Source: an uncultured Chlorobiaceae bacterium | Lineage (GTDB): Bacteria; Bacteroidota; Chlorobiia; Chlorobiales; Chlorobiaceae | Assembly: GCA_903937835.1 (NCBI GenBank) | Contig: CAJAAV010000227.1 | Coordinates: forward strand, 1-33,621 | Reading direction: 5' to 3' | Length of the DNA: 33,621 bases | Shown: in pieces, positions 8,841 through 16,517 of the stretch | How the letters are laid out: the number at the start of each line of letters is the position of its first letter | How positions within the stretch are numbered: position 1 is the stretch's first letter | Made by a program: the position numbers and the translations under genes | The notes under the pieces: generated by a model | Databases searched by the model: none | What the model was told of the DNA's origin: nothing | The model's input: the letters and a program-made list of their open reading frames with translations, nothing else

Positions 8841-9824
8841 ATGTCTCGATGGGCAATTGGTATAGATCTTGGCGGAACGGCAATCAAGGCTGCGGTTGTT
8901 GATAAAGAGAGTGGAATTCTGACTGACAGCAGGATTTTCACCGATACAGCATTGGGCCCCCAAGGGATTGTCAGGCAGCTTGCGGCAATTATTGCTGATC
9001 TTTATCGAGCGGCATCCCGGACAATTGATCCCCTCAATTTTGCTGGCGTTGGACTGGGAGCCCCTGGAGCGGTTGATACAGAGAGGGGAGTGCTGAGCTA
9101 TCCACCAAATCTGCCTGGTTGGTCCATCTTTCCCTTGCGTGATGAACTGCTAAAATGCCTGAAGGAAGAGGAGCAGCTTTCGATGCAGGTTATTCTTGAT
9201 AATGACGCAAATATGGCGGCTTTTGGTGAAGCTGTCTATGGTGCTGGCCGGGAGTTCCGGGATTTTCTTATGGTGACCCTCGGTACTGGAGTAGGTGGAG
9301 GGATTGTGCTGAACAGAAAACTCTATCGCGGAGCTCATGGTACTGCAGGCGAAGTCGGCTTCATGATTCTTGACTTTGAAGGGCCAGCGCTTCATGCCGG
9401 TATACGGGGTACTCTTGAAAGCCTTATCGGAAAAAAGGCAATTCTGGCACTTGCACGTCGTATGATTGATGCGAGTCCTTCGGGTTCCTCTGTCGGTAAA
9501 TTGTGTAACCATGACTATACCCGCCTTTCGCCGCGCCACCTTGAATATGCCGCCCATGAAGGAGACAAAGTTTCCCTTGCGGTCTGGGAAAGAGTTGGCA
9601 CCATTCTCGGTGTGGGGCTTGCAAACGTTACAGCGCTCATGGATATCAGAAAATTTGTTATTGGCGGCGGGATTTCAGCCGCAGGAAATCTTATATTTGT
9701 TCCTGCACTCAATCAACTCAGGCAGTCCATGCTTCCTACCATGCATGAAGATCTTGAGCTTGTGCCAGCTTTTCTTGGCAACAAGGCGGGAATGTATGGC
9801 GCTGCCGCCTTATGCTTCGGCTAA
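8841..9824 (+). CDS. ROK-family sugar kinase (glucokinase-like)
   Basis: The 327-residue protein has the ATP-binding start GIDLGGTAIKAAVVD, the GLGAPGAVD segment, the catalytic DNDANMAAFGEA stretch (Asp122) and VTLGTGVGGGIVLN, all typical of ROK sugar kinases. In most ROK proteins a zinc site follows (GH, then CxCGxxGCxE). Here the region reads GEVGFMILDFEG and GIRGTLESLIG, so the histidine is Phe174 and all three cysteines are missing. It is probably a cytoplasmic hexokinase feeding glucose 6-phosphate, which fits glgA upstream, but the true substrate cannot be read from sequence. It starts 15 bases after lpxA and ends 18 bases before comF. Confidence 0.82.
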   Translation: MSRWAIGIDLGGTAIKAAVVDKESGILTDSRIFTDTALGPQGIVRQLAAIIADLYRAASRTIDPLNFAGVGLGAPGAVDTERGVLSYPPNLPGWSIFPLRDELLKCLKEEEQLSMQVILDNDANMAAFGEAVYGAGREFRDFLMVTLGTGVGGGIVLNRKLYRGAHGTAGEVGFMILDFEGPALHAGIRGTLESLIGKKAILALARRMIDASPSGSSVGKLCNHDYTRLSPRHLEYAAHEGDKVSLAVWERVGTILGVGLANVTALMDIRKFVIGGGISAAGNLIFVPALNQLRQSMLPTMHEDLELVPAFLGNKAGMYGAAALCFG

Positions 9825-9842
9825 CCATAAAGAGAGTTTGCC

Positions 9843-10535
9843 ATGCGAGAACAACTGCTTCACCTACTTTTTCCTTATGTTTGTCTCGTCTGTCAAAAAC
9901 TTCTTCTGCCAGATGAAGAGTATTGCTGTAGTTCCTGCAAGGAGACGTTTGATCCATTCAGAACTCCTTCAGAGGCAGAAAATGTTTTGCGCCAAACCAT
10001 TGTTTCCCACTTTGGAGAGCATTTCCCGTTTGAGCGTGGTTGGTGTCGTTACCAGTTTCACAAGAAAAGTGCACTGCAGCAGGTGCTTCACTCTATGAAA
10101 TATGAAGGGCTTTTTAATCTTGGTACAAGTTTCGGCCGTCAACTGGGCGAGTGGATGCTCTCTGAGGGAGATATCGGCGATATAGAGTGTATTGTGCCTG
10201 TTCCGCTTCACCGTCTTAAAAGAACTGAACGATCTTATAATCAGTCAGAAAAAATCGCCGAAGGTCTTGCTCAATCGTTGAAGCGACCGGTACACTCCGG
10301 GCTCCTTGTCAGAAAACGGTATACCGTATCGCAGACAGGACTTTCTGTTGAGGGGCGAAAAACAAATTCCGAAGGTGCATTTCTGGCGGCAAAAGATGTT
10401 CGTGGTTGTCACGTGCTTCTGGTTGATGATGTTGTCACAACAGGAGCAACCATGGCGGCGGCCGCACAGGCGTTGCGCGAGGGCGGGGCTGAAAAAGTCT
10501 CTCTTGCCGCTGTTGCTGTTGCCGCAAAGGAGTAA
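9843..10535 (+). CDS. comF: ComF-family phosphoribosyltransferase-like protein
   Basis: The 230-residue protein has an N-terminal zinc-finger-like cluster (Cys14, Cys17, then a CC pair at 28-29 and Cys32), a central YKGLFNLG-like segment (here YEGLFNLGTSFGRQLGEWM), IVPVPLHRLKRTERSYNQSEKIA, and the C-terminal PRPP-binding loop VLLVDDVVTTGATM. This is the ComF/GntX architecture. In naturally transformable bacteria ComF helps DNA uptake from the cytoplasmic side; in many others its role is unclear, and no other competence genes are seen here. The gene is seven bases upstream of rsmE. Confidence 0.87.
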   Translation: MREQLLHLLFPYVCLVCQKLLLPDEEYCCSSCKETFDPFRTPSEAENVLRQTIVSHFGEHFPFERGWCRYQFHKKSALQQVLHSMKYEGLFNLGTSFGRQLGEWMLSEGDIGDIECIVPVPLHRLKRTERSYNQSEKIAEGLAQSLKRPVHSGLLVRKRYTVSQTGLSVEGRKTNSEGAFLAAKDVRGCHVLLVDDVVTTGATMAAAAQALREGGAEKVSLAAVAVAAKE

Positions 10536-10542
10536 GGAGCTT

Positions 10543-11286
10543 ATGGAACTTTTTTATACCTCGACGGAGAACATCGATCTCCAGGCGCAACGCCTTGTTC
10601 TTGATGGTGATGAGTTTCATCATCTGGTGCGGGTGCTGAGAAAAAAAGAGGGCGAGCGGATTTCTGTGACCGATGGTTTTGGCCTGTGCTGCGAGGTAAG
10701 CATTGTGGATGTCGGCAAAACTTCACTGCGGGGTGAAATTCTCGGTCATACAAGCTTTGAGAGACCAAAAACTGGCGTAACGGTTGCCCTTTCTCTGCTC
10801 AAGGCACCCCAAAGGTTTGAACTCTTTCTGGAAAAGGCCACCGAGCTTGGAGTATCCACCATTATTCCCATGATTACGGCAAGGACGATCTCCCAGGTGT
10901 CAAGTGAAAAAATTCAGAGCAAGCTCAACAGATGGCGGACTATTGTGTTGTCTGCGGCGCGCCAGTCAAAACGGTATTACCTGCCACAGCTTGGAGAACT
11001 ACTCTCTTTCGGGAAGGTTATTGCCCTTCCGGGTTATGATCTCAAGCTGATTCCTTATGAAGGCTCAGATGTGCCGCCAGAGGTAGAGTGTTGCGGAAAA
11101 CAGTCGATTTTTTTGATTGGTGGTGAAGGCGGGTTTGCTGCTGGTGAGGTACAGGAAGCCCAAAGCGCCGGGTTTCGCGCAATCTCGCTTGGAAGAACAA
11201 TTCTCAGGGCTGAAACGGCTGGAATTTTTGCGGTGGCTTATGTTCGTTCACAGCTTCTTAAAGAGGATAGCGTGGAGTGGTTTTAA
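10543..11286 (+). CDS. rsmE: 16S rRNA m3U1498 methyltransferase RsmE
   Basis: The product of 247 residues begins MELFYTSTENIDLQAQRLVLDGDEFHHLVRVLRKKEGERISVTDGFG, the PUA-like RNA-binding start of RsmE. Its C-terminal SPOUT knot is seen as FLIGGEGGFAAGEVQ and ISLGRTILRAETAGIFAVAYV. It methylates U1498 of 16S rRNA using SAM. The ATG at 10543 has TAAGGAG immediately upstream and follows the comF stop by seven bases. A longer in-frame reading reaching back into comF has no homology and is ignored. Central motifs SLLKAPQRFELFLEKATELGVSTIIPM and ARQSKR support the call. Confidence 0.93.
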   Translation: MELFYTSTENIDLQAQRLVLDGDEFHHLVRVLRKKEGERISVTDGFGLCCEVSIVDVGKTSLRGEILGHTSFERPKTGVTVALSLLKAPQRFELFLEKATELGVSTIIPMITARTISQVSSEKIQSKLNRWRTIVLSAARQSKRYYLPQLGELLSFGKVIALPGYDLKLIPYEGSDVPPEVECCGKQSIFLIGGEGGFAAGEVQEAQSAGFRAISLGRTILRAETAGIFAVAYVRSQLLKEDSVEWF

Positions 11287-11315
11287 GCTTTTTTTAGGCT
11301 CATAAAAAAACGATC

Positions 11316-12398
11316 ATGAACAACATCAAAGCAAACCAGGTTATTCTTCTTCTCCTCCTCCTGTTTATTTCGACCATTTTTTTTGCCATGATTCGCTATT
11401 TCCTCATGGTTATTTTTCTTGCCGCTCTTTTTTCAGCGCTCGCCATGCCTCTTTTCAGCCGTTTTGAGCGCTGGTTCAAGGGAGGTAAAAGCCTGAGTGC
11501 GGCAATGACGATGCTCATCATGCTGCTCATCGTTATTCTTCCCCTTGCAACTCTTCTCGGTGTTGTGGCAAAACAGGCCATCAGAATAAGTCGTCTTGCC
11601 GTACCCTGGGTACAGCAGCAGCTCCTTGAACCTGCCGCATTTGACCAACAGCTTCGTTCGCTCTCATTTTATCCCGAAATTGAACTGTACCGTGAGGAGA
11701 TTTTGCAGAAAGCCGGAGAGCTTGCCAGCACAACAGGGTCAATACTTTTCAACACCATCTCCTCAGTGACTTACTCTGCCGTCAATGACCTGTTTCTGAT
11801 CTTTACCTTTCTCTACACCATGTTCTTTTTTTTAAGGGACGGAAGGCTGTTATTGGCAAAGATGCTCTCCTGGTTGCCGCTGACGAACAGTGATCAGTAC
11901 CGGCTGCTTGACAAGTTTCTTTCCGTCACGAGGGCGACAATCAAAGGGAATATGGTGGTGGGAATTGTGCAGGGTACACTTGCCGGTCTCGCTCTGCATC
12001 TGGCCGGGATCGACAGCGCCATCTTCTGGGGTACCCTCATGTCGCTGATTTCAGTTGTTCCTGTCCTTGGTCCCCCGATTGTCTGGATACCGGCGGTCAT
12101 CTATCTTGCCGCGACAGGGCAGTATCCCCAGGCCATCGGGGTTCTGCTCTTTTGCAGTATTGTGGTCGGCCATATCGACAATATTCTTCGTCCCATCCTG
12201 ATCGGACGCGATACTCAAATGCACGAGCTTCTTATTTTTTTCGGCACGCTTGGAGGTATCGGGATGTTCGGGCTTTTCGGATTTATTGTTGGCCCCATTG
12301 TTGCCGCTCTTTTCATGACCGTATGGGAGATGTACGGGGAGAGCTTCAGCGAGTACCTTTCAGAGATCAAAAGCGACAAACCATCCGATCAAGAGTGA
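11316..12398 (+). CDS. AI-2E family (PerM-type) membrane permease
   Basis: The 360-residue protein has roughly seven or eight hydrophobic helices: two at the N-terminus, one near residue 60-80, and a block from about 150 to 350. Conserved AI-2E/UPF0118 features are FLYTMFFFLRDGRLLL, the TIKGNMVVGIVQGTLAGLALHLAGI segment and SVVPVLGPPIVWIPAVIYLAATGQ, then IDNILRPILIGRDTQMHELLIFFGTLGGI. The family has been linked to autoinducer-2 export, Na+/H+ antiport and other efflux, so the substrate is not predictable. It is the last gene of the plus-strand run and ends just before a strong terminator. Confidence 0.88.
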   Translation: MNNIKANQVILLLLLLFISTIFFAMIRYFLMVIFLAALFSALAMPLFSRFERWFKGGKSLSAAMTMLIMLLIVILPLATLLGVVAKQAIRISRLAVPWVQQQLLEPAAFDQQLRSLSFYPEIELYREEILQKAGELASTTGSILFNTISSVTYSAVNDLFLIFTFLYTMFFFLRDGRLLLAKMLSWLPLTNSDQYRLLDKFLSVTRATIKGNMVVGIVQGTLAGLALHLAGIDSAIFWGTLMSLISVVPVLGPPIVWIPAVIYLAATGQYPQAIGVLLFCSIVVGHIDNILRPILIGRDTQMHELLIFFGTLGGIGMFGLFGFIVGPIVAALFMTVWEMYGESFSEYLSEIKSDKPSDQE

Positions 12399-12408
12399 TC
12401 TCAACAGC

Positions 12409-12436
12409 AAAAAAGCGACCTTCCGATCGCTTTTTT
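12409..12436. terminator. Bidirectional Rho-independent terminator
   Basis: Perfect ten-base arms AAAAAAGCGA and TCGCTTTTTT flank an eight-base loop. Each strand shows a hairpin with a T-run, so it can serve both the plus-strand permease gene and the minus-strand ndk gene, which converge here with only 58 bases between their stops. Confidence 0.85.
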
Positions 12437-12456
12437 ACTGTTTCCTGCAACGAGGA

Positions 12457-12879
12457 TCAATTTCCTCTGACAACCTCTTCTGTTGAGAAGAAGAAGGCTG
12501 CTTCAATGGCAGCATTCTCGTCAGAATCAGATCCGTGGACAATGTTCTCACCCTTGCTGTCTGCATAAAGTTTGCGGACAGTGCCTGCGTCTGCCTGGGC
12601 AGGATCGGTGGCGCCAATGACAGTGCGGAAGTCTGCAACAGCATTATCCTTCTCAAGAATCATCGGTACACAGGGCCCGGAAGACATGAACTCAACCAGC
12701 TCGCCGTAGAAAGGGCGTTCGCGGTGGACAGCATAAAATTCTCCGGCAGTCTCTGTGGTGAGCCGGATTTTTTTCATGGCCACAACGCGGAAGCCGGCAC
12801 GTTCGATGTGGTTAATGACAGCGCCGACAAGATTTTTGCGGACGCAATCAGGTTTCAGAATGGTAAGCGTTCTTTCCAT
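12457..12879 (-). CDS. ndk: Nucleoside diphosphate kinase
   Basis: The 140-residue protein has the full Ndk pattern: [35 protein letters not shown] at the N-terminus, [21 protein letters not shown] in the middle, and the active-site [12 protein letters not shown], where His115 is the phospho-carrier. It balances nucleoside triphosphate pools using ATP. I chose the ATG at 12879 because it gives the usual length and start; an in-frame ATG five codons upstream adds residues not seen in the family. No clear Shine-Dalgarno is visible. It lies 77 bases after bcp on the same strand and ends at the shared terminator. Confidence 0.95.
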   Translation of the reverse strand: MERTLTILKPDCVRKNLVGAVINHIERAGFRVVAMKKIRLTTETAGEFYAVHRERPFYGELVEFMSSGPCVPMILEKDNAVADFRTVIGATDPAQADAGTVRKLYADSKGENIVHGSDSDENAAIEAAFFFSTEEVVRGN

Positions 12880-12956
12880 TATTTTTTTTTGCATTTGCGT
12901 TTACTGAAGAAAAAAAGTTCGACCGAAGATACAGAAATGCGCCGGATTATTGAAAC

Positions 12957-13403
12957 TTATGCTGCGTCGATTTTGGCCAGCAGATCTTTCATAGGCTGAT
13001 AAATAATTGGCAGAAAATCGCTGTAGGCCAACAGTACAATACCCTTTTCATCAACCAGCACATAAGCTCGCTGCGACATGCCCAGAAAACCGAGAGCATC
13101 ATAGGCTTTTGCGACTGTTTTTTCGGTGTCGCTCAGCAGGGTGAAGGGGAGCTGATTGCGCTCGGCAAAGCTTTTGTGTGAGGCGGCACTGTCGGAGCTT
13201 ATGCCAAGCACTGCAATGCCGCGTTTTGTGAATTCGAGAACATTGTTCCGGTAGTCGCACATTTGTGCCGTACAAACTGGTGTGTCGTCACCTGGGTAAA
13301 AGATTATCAGTACTTTTTTTCCGGTAAAGTCGGAGAGTGAGACCTGCTTTCCATCGGCATCTGGAAGGGTAAATGCTGGTGCTTTAGTTTTTTCTGTAAT
13401 CAT
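12957..13403 (-). CDS. bcp: Thiol peroxidase of the Bcp/PrxQ peroxiredoxin type
   Basis: The 148-residue protein shows the AhpC/TSA fold: PAFTLPDADGKQVSLSDFTGKKVLIIFYPGDDTPVCTAQMCDYR. Cys44 in the TPVC motif is the peroxidatic cysteine, and Cys49, five residues on, is the usual PrxQ resolving cysteine. It reduces hydroperoxides with thioredoxin in the cytoplasm, which makes sense for an oxygen-sensitive anaerobe. It precedes ndk on the minus strand and diverges from the TPR lipoprotein gene with 95 bases between starts. Confidence 0.92.
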   Translation of the reverse strand: MITEKTKAPAFTLPDADGKQVSLSDFTGKKVLIIFYPGDDTPVCTAQMCDYRNNVLEFTKRGIAVLGISSDSAASHKSFAERNQLPFTLLSDTEKTVAKAYDALGFLGMSQRAYVLVDEKGIVLLAYSDFLPIIYQPMKDLLAKIDAA

Positions 13404-13498
13404 GGTTGTCTGCTTTTTTCGTGTTAACCCAAGAGTTACGTTATATTCCTCTCAACATACTACTAAATTTTTGAAAAGGGAGCTGGAGGCTCCACGTT

Positions 13499-15577
13499 AT
13501 GGGAATTCATTTCCGGCGGGTTCCCTCAGGAATGGTGCTTTTTGCTCTTTTTCTGCTTTTTTCAGGGTGTCATGCAGGCGATAACGCAGAAGAAACAATA
13601 GCGTTGCTCTACAAGCAGGCCAATACCTGCAGTCGCAGTCATGAATATCTGAAAGCTCTTGACTTTTATAATAAGGCCCTCGCTCTTGATACCCTGCATG
13701 TAACTTCTCCCCGGGTGGTCAGTGCCTTGTATGAGAAAAGAGTTATTGAAGGCTTGACCGGCGAGTATGGTGAGGCACTCAGAAGCACGGTGCGTCTGGA
13801 AAAACTTCCAGCGGGAATATTGTCGGATTCACTTCGCACCAGGATCCTTGTCGACAAGGCAACCTGGCTTCGTGAACTGGGAAATTTCAGGGATGCTGCG
13901 GCAACACTCGAAAAAGTCCTTTTGCCTTTACCGGAACTTCGCTTTGAGTTGGCATCTCTTTACCGGGAGGGTGGCGACTATGAGAAGGCGGCAATGATTT
14001 ATAGTAATTTTGCGGGTCACGAGCAAGATCCGGTCACAAGGATAACTGCCTATGCAGGGCTCCTTCAGTGCAAAGTTGCTCAGCCGCAACTCGCTCTTGA
14101 AACTGCTGATGCTCTTGCCCAAAAAATTGCTGCCGAATCTGGACGGGTATTAGCGATAAAGGGAGCATTGATACCGAGGATTCAGGCGCTCAGAGCGGCT
14201 TCAAAAAGCCTTCAGCTTCTTGAAAAACAGCGCAGAAATGCCAGCTATCTCCTGTTCAAGGCCCTCATTCTGGCGGAGGAGTCGCGAAACCCTTTTCTCT
14301 TGCAGGTGCTTCGTCTGGAATCTAATGCCGTCATTGTTCGTAAAGCCGATGCCTTTCGTGAGGCTGCTGACTATTTTCGAATAAAAAAGATGCAGTACGC
14401 TCAGGTGGCATCGCTTTTCATGCTTTCCGGAAGCAAGTCGCTTGAAGGAGAGGAGCGGATTGCTGCTTTGCAACAGGGTTTTTCTCTTGGCAGGGATTGC
14501 GCACCCCCTTATCCGACAAGTGAGCTTCTTCAGCTTGAAAAAAGTGCTGGACGGAGCTTGACCGGGCTGCTTCTGGAAAGATCAAGGATTTTTGAGCTTT
14601 TCGATGCCGGAGAGAAAATTGGTATCCTTGACCTGAAGCGCTCACTGGAGAGATATCCAAATAGTTTCGTGCTTGGAAAAGGCCATAAAATTCTTGAGTC
14701 GAAGGTACGTCGATTACAATACGAAATTTCGGGACTGCTTCAGCGGAAAGCAGATATTTTCATTCGTGCTGAAGGGGAGGAAAACAGCAAGGTTATTGAT
14801 CAGGCACTTAACTTTAAAAGAGGGAAGATGTTTGAGCTGCTTTCGGAGGTTCGGGCTATAAACCCGGTTGCAGCCGAAGCCATCCAACTTACTCCTGTAA
14901 CGCTTCGCACGGTTCAGGGTGTTTTGAATGAGGATCAGGTCATACTCAAGCCTTTATTTTCAGACACTCTTTGTGGTGTCATGCTTATTGGCAAAAGGCA
15001 GTTGCAGATTTCCGGCAGCAATTTTCCTGTTGACTCGCTCCATACTGTCGAATCAGAGATACGTTCTTTTCTTGGTGAGTTAGCCGCAGCCTCTCCTCGC
15101 TCTTCTTCACTTGACAGCGAACATGTATGGTTTACCAAAGCGTTGTATGAGCCTTTTGCAGGATTAATAGGTACCTCCAGGCATGTTGTTGTTATAACCG
15201 ATGATCTTTTCCCATATCATACCCTCGGGAGTGATCATTACCTCTTTCTCCAACAAAGATATTCATGCGTGCCGTCGATGAAGGAGTTTGTCCTGTTAGC
15301 AGAGAATCATGAGCTGGCTTCAGGTCCATCTAAAATATATTTTTACAGTATCAATAATCTCTCGGGAGCCCGGCTGCATAAACTGTTTTTTCCGCGTGAA
15401 AAGATTTTTCTTCTCTGGAAAAATTACAATTGGGCTGAGCTTGAAGCACTTCGTCAGCAGATTGGCAAAGAGATGGAGAGTACTGTTTCAGGTTCGGAGG
15501 CATTGTTTGCTCTTGGCAAAAATTCTGCTGCCGGAAGTGATGCGTGGAGGTATATCTCCTCATACGGAGTCGATTAA
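13499..15577 (+). CDS. TPR-repeat lipoprotein with a CHAT-like, apparently dyad-less C-terminus
   Basis: The 692-residue protein begins with a signal sequence and lipobox (LFSGC, Cys24). Residues of about 35-200 contain TPR-like helical pairs (YLKALDFYNKALALD, GNFRDAAATLEKVL, GGDYEKAAMIYSNF). A long helical middle follows. From about residue 500 it resembles the start of a CHAT caspase-like domain: an early beta region, then LYEPFAGLIGTSRHVVVITDDLFPYHTLGSDHYLFLQQRYSCVPSMKEF. I cannot find the catalytic His (HG motif) or Cys (ACxT/ACES motif) that should come after it. The protein instead ends within about 100 residues at a WRYISSYGVD tail that recalls a CHAT C-terminus. A GGAGG sits nine bases before the ATG. 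Exported TPR-CHAT proteins are common, but the inactive form is a guess from sequence alone. Confidence 0.6.
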   Translation: MGIHFRRVPSGMVLFALFLLFSGCHAGDNAEETIALLYKQANTCSRSHEYLKALDFYNKALALDTLHVTSPRVVSALYEKRVIEGLTGEYGEALRSTVRLEKLPAGILSDSLRTRILVDKATWLRELGNFRDAAATLEKVLLPLPELRFELASLYREGGDYEKAAMIYSNFAGHEQDPVTRITAYAGLLQCKVAQPQLALETADALAQKIAAESGRVLAIKGALIPRIQALRAASKSLQLLEKQRRNASYLLFKALILAEESRNPFLLQVLRLESNAVIVRKADAFREAADYFRIKKMQYAQVASLFMLSGSKSLEGEERIAALQQGFSLGRDCAPPYPTSELLQLEKSAGRSLTGLLLERSRIFELFDAGEKIGILDLKRSLERYPNSFVLGKGHKILESKVRRLQYEISGLLQRKADIFIRAEGEENSKVIDQALNFKRGKMFELLSEVRAINPVAAEAIQLTPVTLRTVQGVLNEDQVILKPLFSDTLCGVMLIGKRQLQISGSNFPVDSLHTVESEIRSFLGELAAASPRSSSLDSEHVWFTKALYEPFAGLIGTSRHVVVITDDLFPYHTLGSDHYLFLQQRYSCVPSMKEFVLLAENHELASGPSKIYFYSINNLSGARLHKLFFPREKIFLLWKNYNWAELEALRQQIGKEMESTVSGSEALFALGKNSAAGSDAWRYISSYGVD

Positions 15578-15656
15578 GTAAGAAGAAGGGATGTTTTTTT
15601 TGTAGCTTTGGGGAGGTATAGACTTCGTCTCATGTTATCGCTATCCGGATTTATTT

Positions 15657-16097
15657 ATGACGGACAAAGCATCAGGTAGCAAGGCCCTGGATCTTATGGC
15701 AAGGGAGTTGAAAAATGTCAGGATTAAAAGAGAGCTTTCCCTGGAAGATGTTAGCCAACTGGTCAAGATTCACAAAAATTATCTTGAAAAAATTGAAGAG
15801 GGTGATTTTAGTTTTTTGCCCAGGGTATATATTTTCACCTATATAAAAGAATATGCTCAGGAGATGGGAATCCGTAACGACGAAACCCTTGAGCAATGCA
15901 GAAAGGAGCTGCAGATGTATAGCTCGGTTCGGAGTAACCTTTCTGCCGATGTGGGGAGTACATCGAGTGCCGTTAAGTCTGCTGTTGCTGAGAACGTCAA
16001 GGGTATCAGGTTGCCACCTGTCAGGACAATGGTGAAAATCGGTGTCGCTTTGTTGGTATTAGGCCTTCTTGTTTTGCTTTACTTTTTTAAAGGGTAA
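15657..16097 (+). CDS. RodZ-like HTH protein with one C-terminal membrane helix
   Basis: The 146-residue protein has an N-terminal HTH_25/RodZ-type domain (LKNVRIKRELSLEDVSQLVKIHKNYLEKIEEGDFSFLPRVYIFTYIKEYAQEMGI, about residues 18-72). A short linker rich in Ser follows, then one membrane helix near residues 125-145 (IGVALLVLGLLVLLYFF). RodZ proteins bridge MreB to the membrane during cell elongation. Typical RodZ continues with a periplasmic domain, which is absent here, so this is a short form. It follows the TPR lipoprotein by 79 bases. No convincing Shine-Dalgarno precedes the ATG. Confidence 0.72.
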   Translation: MTDKASGSKALDLMARELKNVRIKRELSLEDVSQLVKIHKNYLEKIEEGDFSFLPRVYIFTYIKEYAQEMGIRNDETLEQCRKELQMYSSVRSNLSADVGSTSSAVKSAVAENVKGIRLPPVRTMVKIGVALLVLGLLVLLYFFKG

Positions 16098-16517
16098 TTT
16101 GCAGCTTTTCTCCGGGCTCTGAGCAGTGGGCCAAAGGGGTCGCTTTTGTTCCTTCATCACCATTCTCTCCATGCCCGTTTACAGGATATTGTGGGCTTAT
16201 AAAAAATAATAGGACAAAAAAAGTCTAATTAAGGAATTAATAGTGGGGTTTATTCATTTCTTAATGCATATTCGTGCTTGTTTGCTTCTTCAATAGTTGT
16301 GATGAGCTATTATGTGATACCATTCAAGAGAAAGTTTACTATTGCTGAAGCAAGTCTTATAATGAGAGTTTTTCTTGATTTTGACGCATTCAGTACTTTC
16401 GCGGGGTATCAATTTTGGTGTTTTGATGAAAGTAGTCGTTGTGATAAAAAAAGTTTATTGGCTATTATTCGTTTTTTAATAAGGCCTTGAGCCTTAACCA
16501 GGAATTTTGAAAGTATT
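16098..16517. other. Non-coding gap before nifS
   Basis: These 420 bases are AT-rich, especially from about 16200, and separate the RodZ-like gene from nifS. A 70-codon open frame at 16278-16490 has no recognisable homology and no ribosome site, so I do not call it. The gap probably contains the nifS promoter region. It includes a GAC-A7-GTC element near 16213-16225 and the inverted repeat at 16480-16496. I see no tRNA, riboswitch or clear terminator here. Confidence 0.5.
16480..16496. promoter_or_regulatory. Inverted repeat upstream of nifS
   Basis: Six-base arms TAAGGC and GCCTTA are separated by CTTGA, ending 21 bases before the nifS ATG. No T-run follows, so a terminator is unlikely. It could be an operator for the iron-sulfur genes or a leader hairpin. 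It does not match an IscR site as I know it. Confidence 0.3.

Noticed and set aside
10306-10542. Longer N-terminus for RsmE reaching back into comF
   Set aside because: The extra residues overlap the comF PRPP motif in another frame, and the ATG at 10543 has a strong ribosome site.
16200-16240. IscR-type binding site before nifS
   Set aside because: Only a short GAC-A7-GTC resemblance; it does not fit either known IscR site class well.
16278-16490. Small 70-codon frame in the nifS upstream gap
   Set aside because: No recognisable family, no Shine-Dalgarno, and AT-rich composition typical of non-coding sequence.
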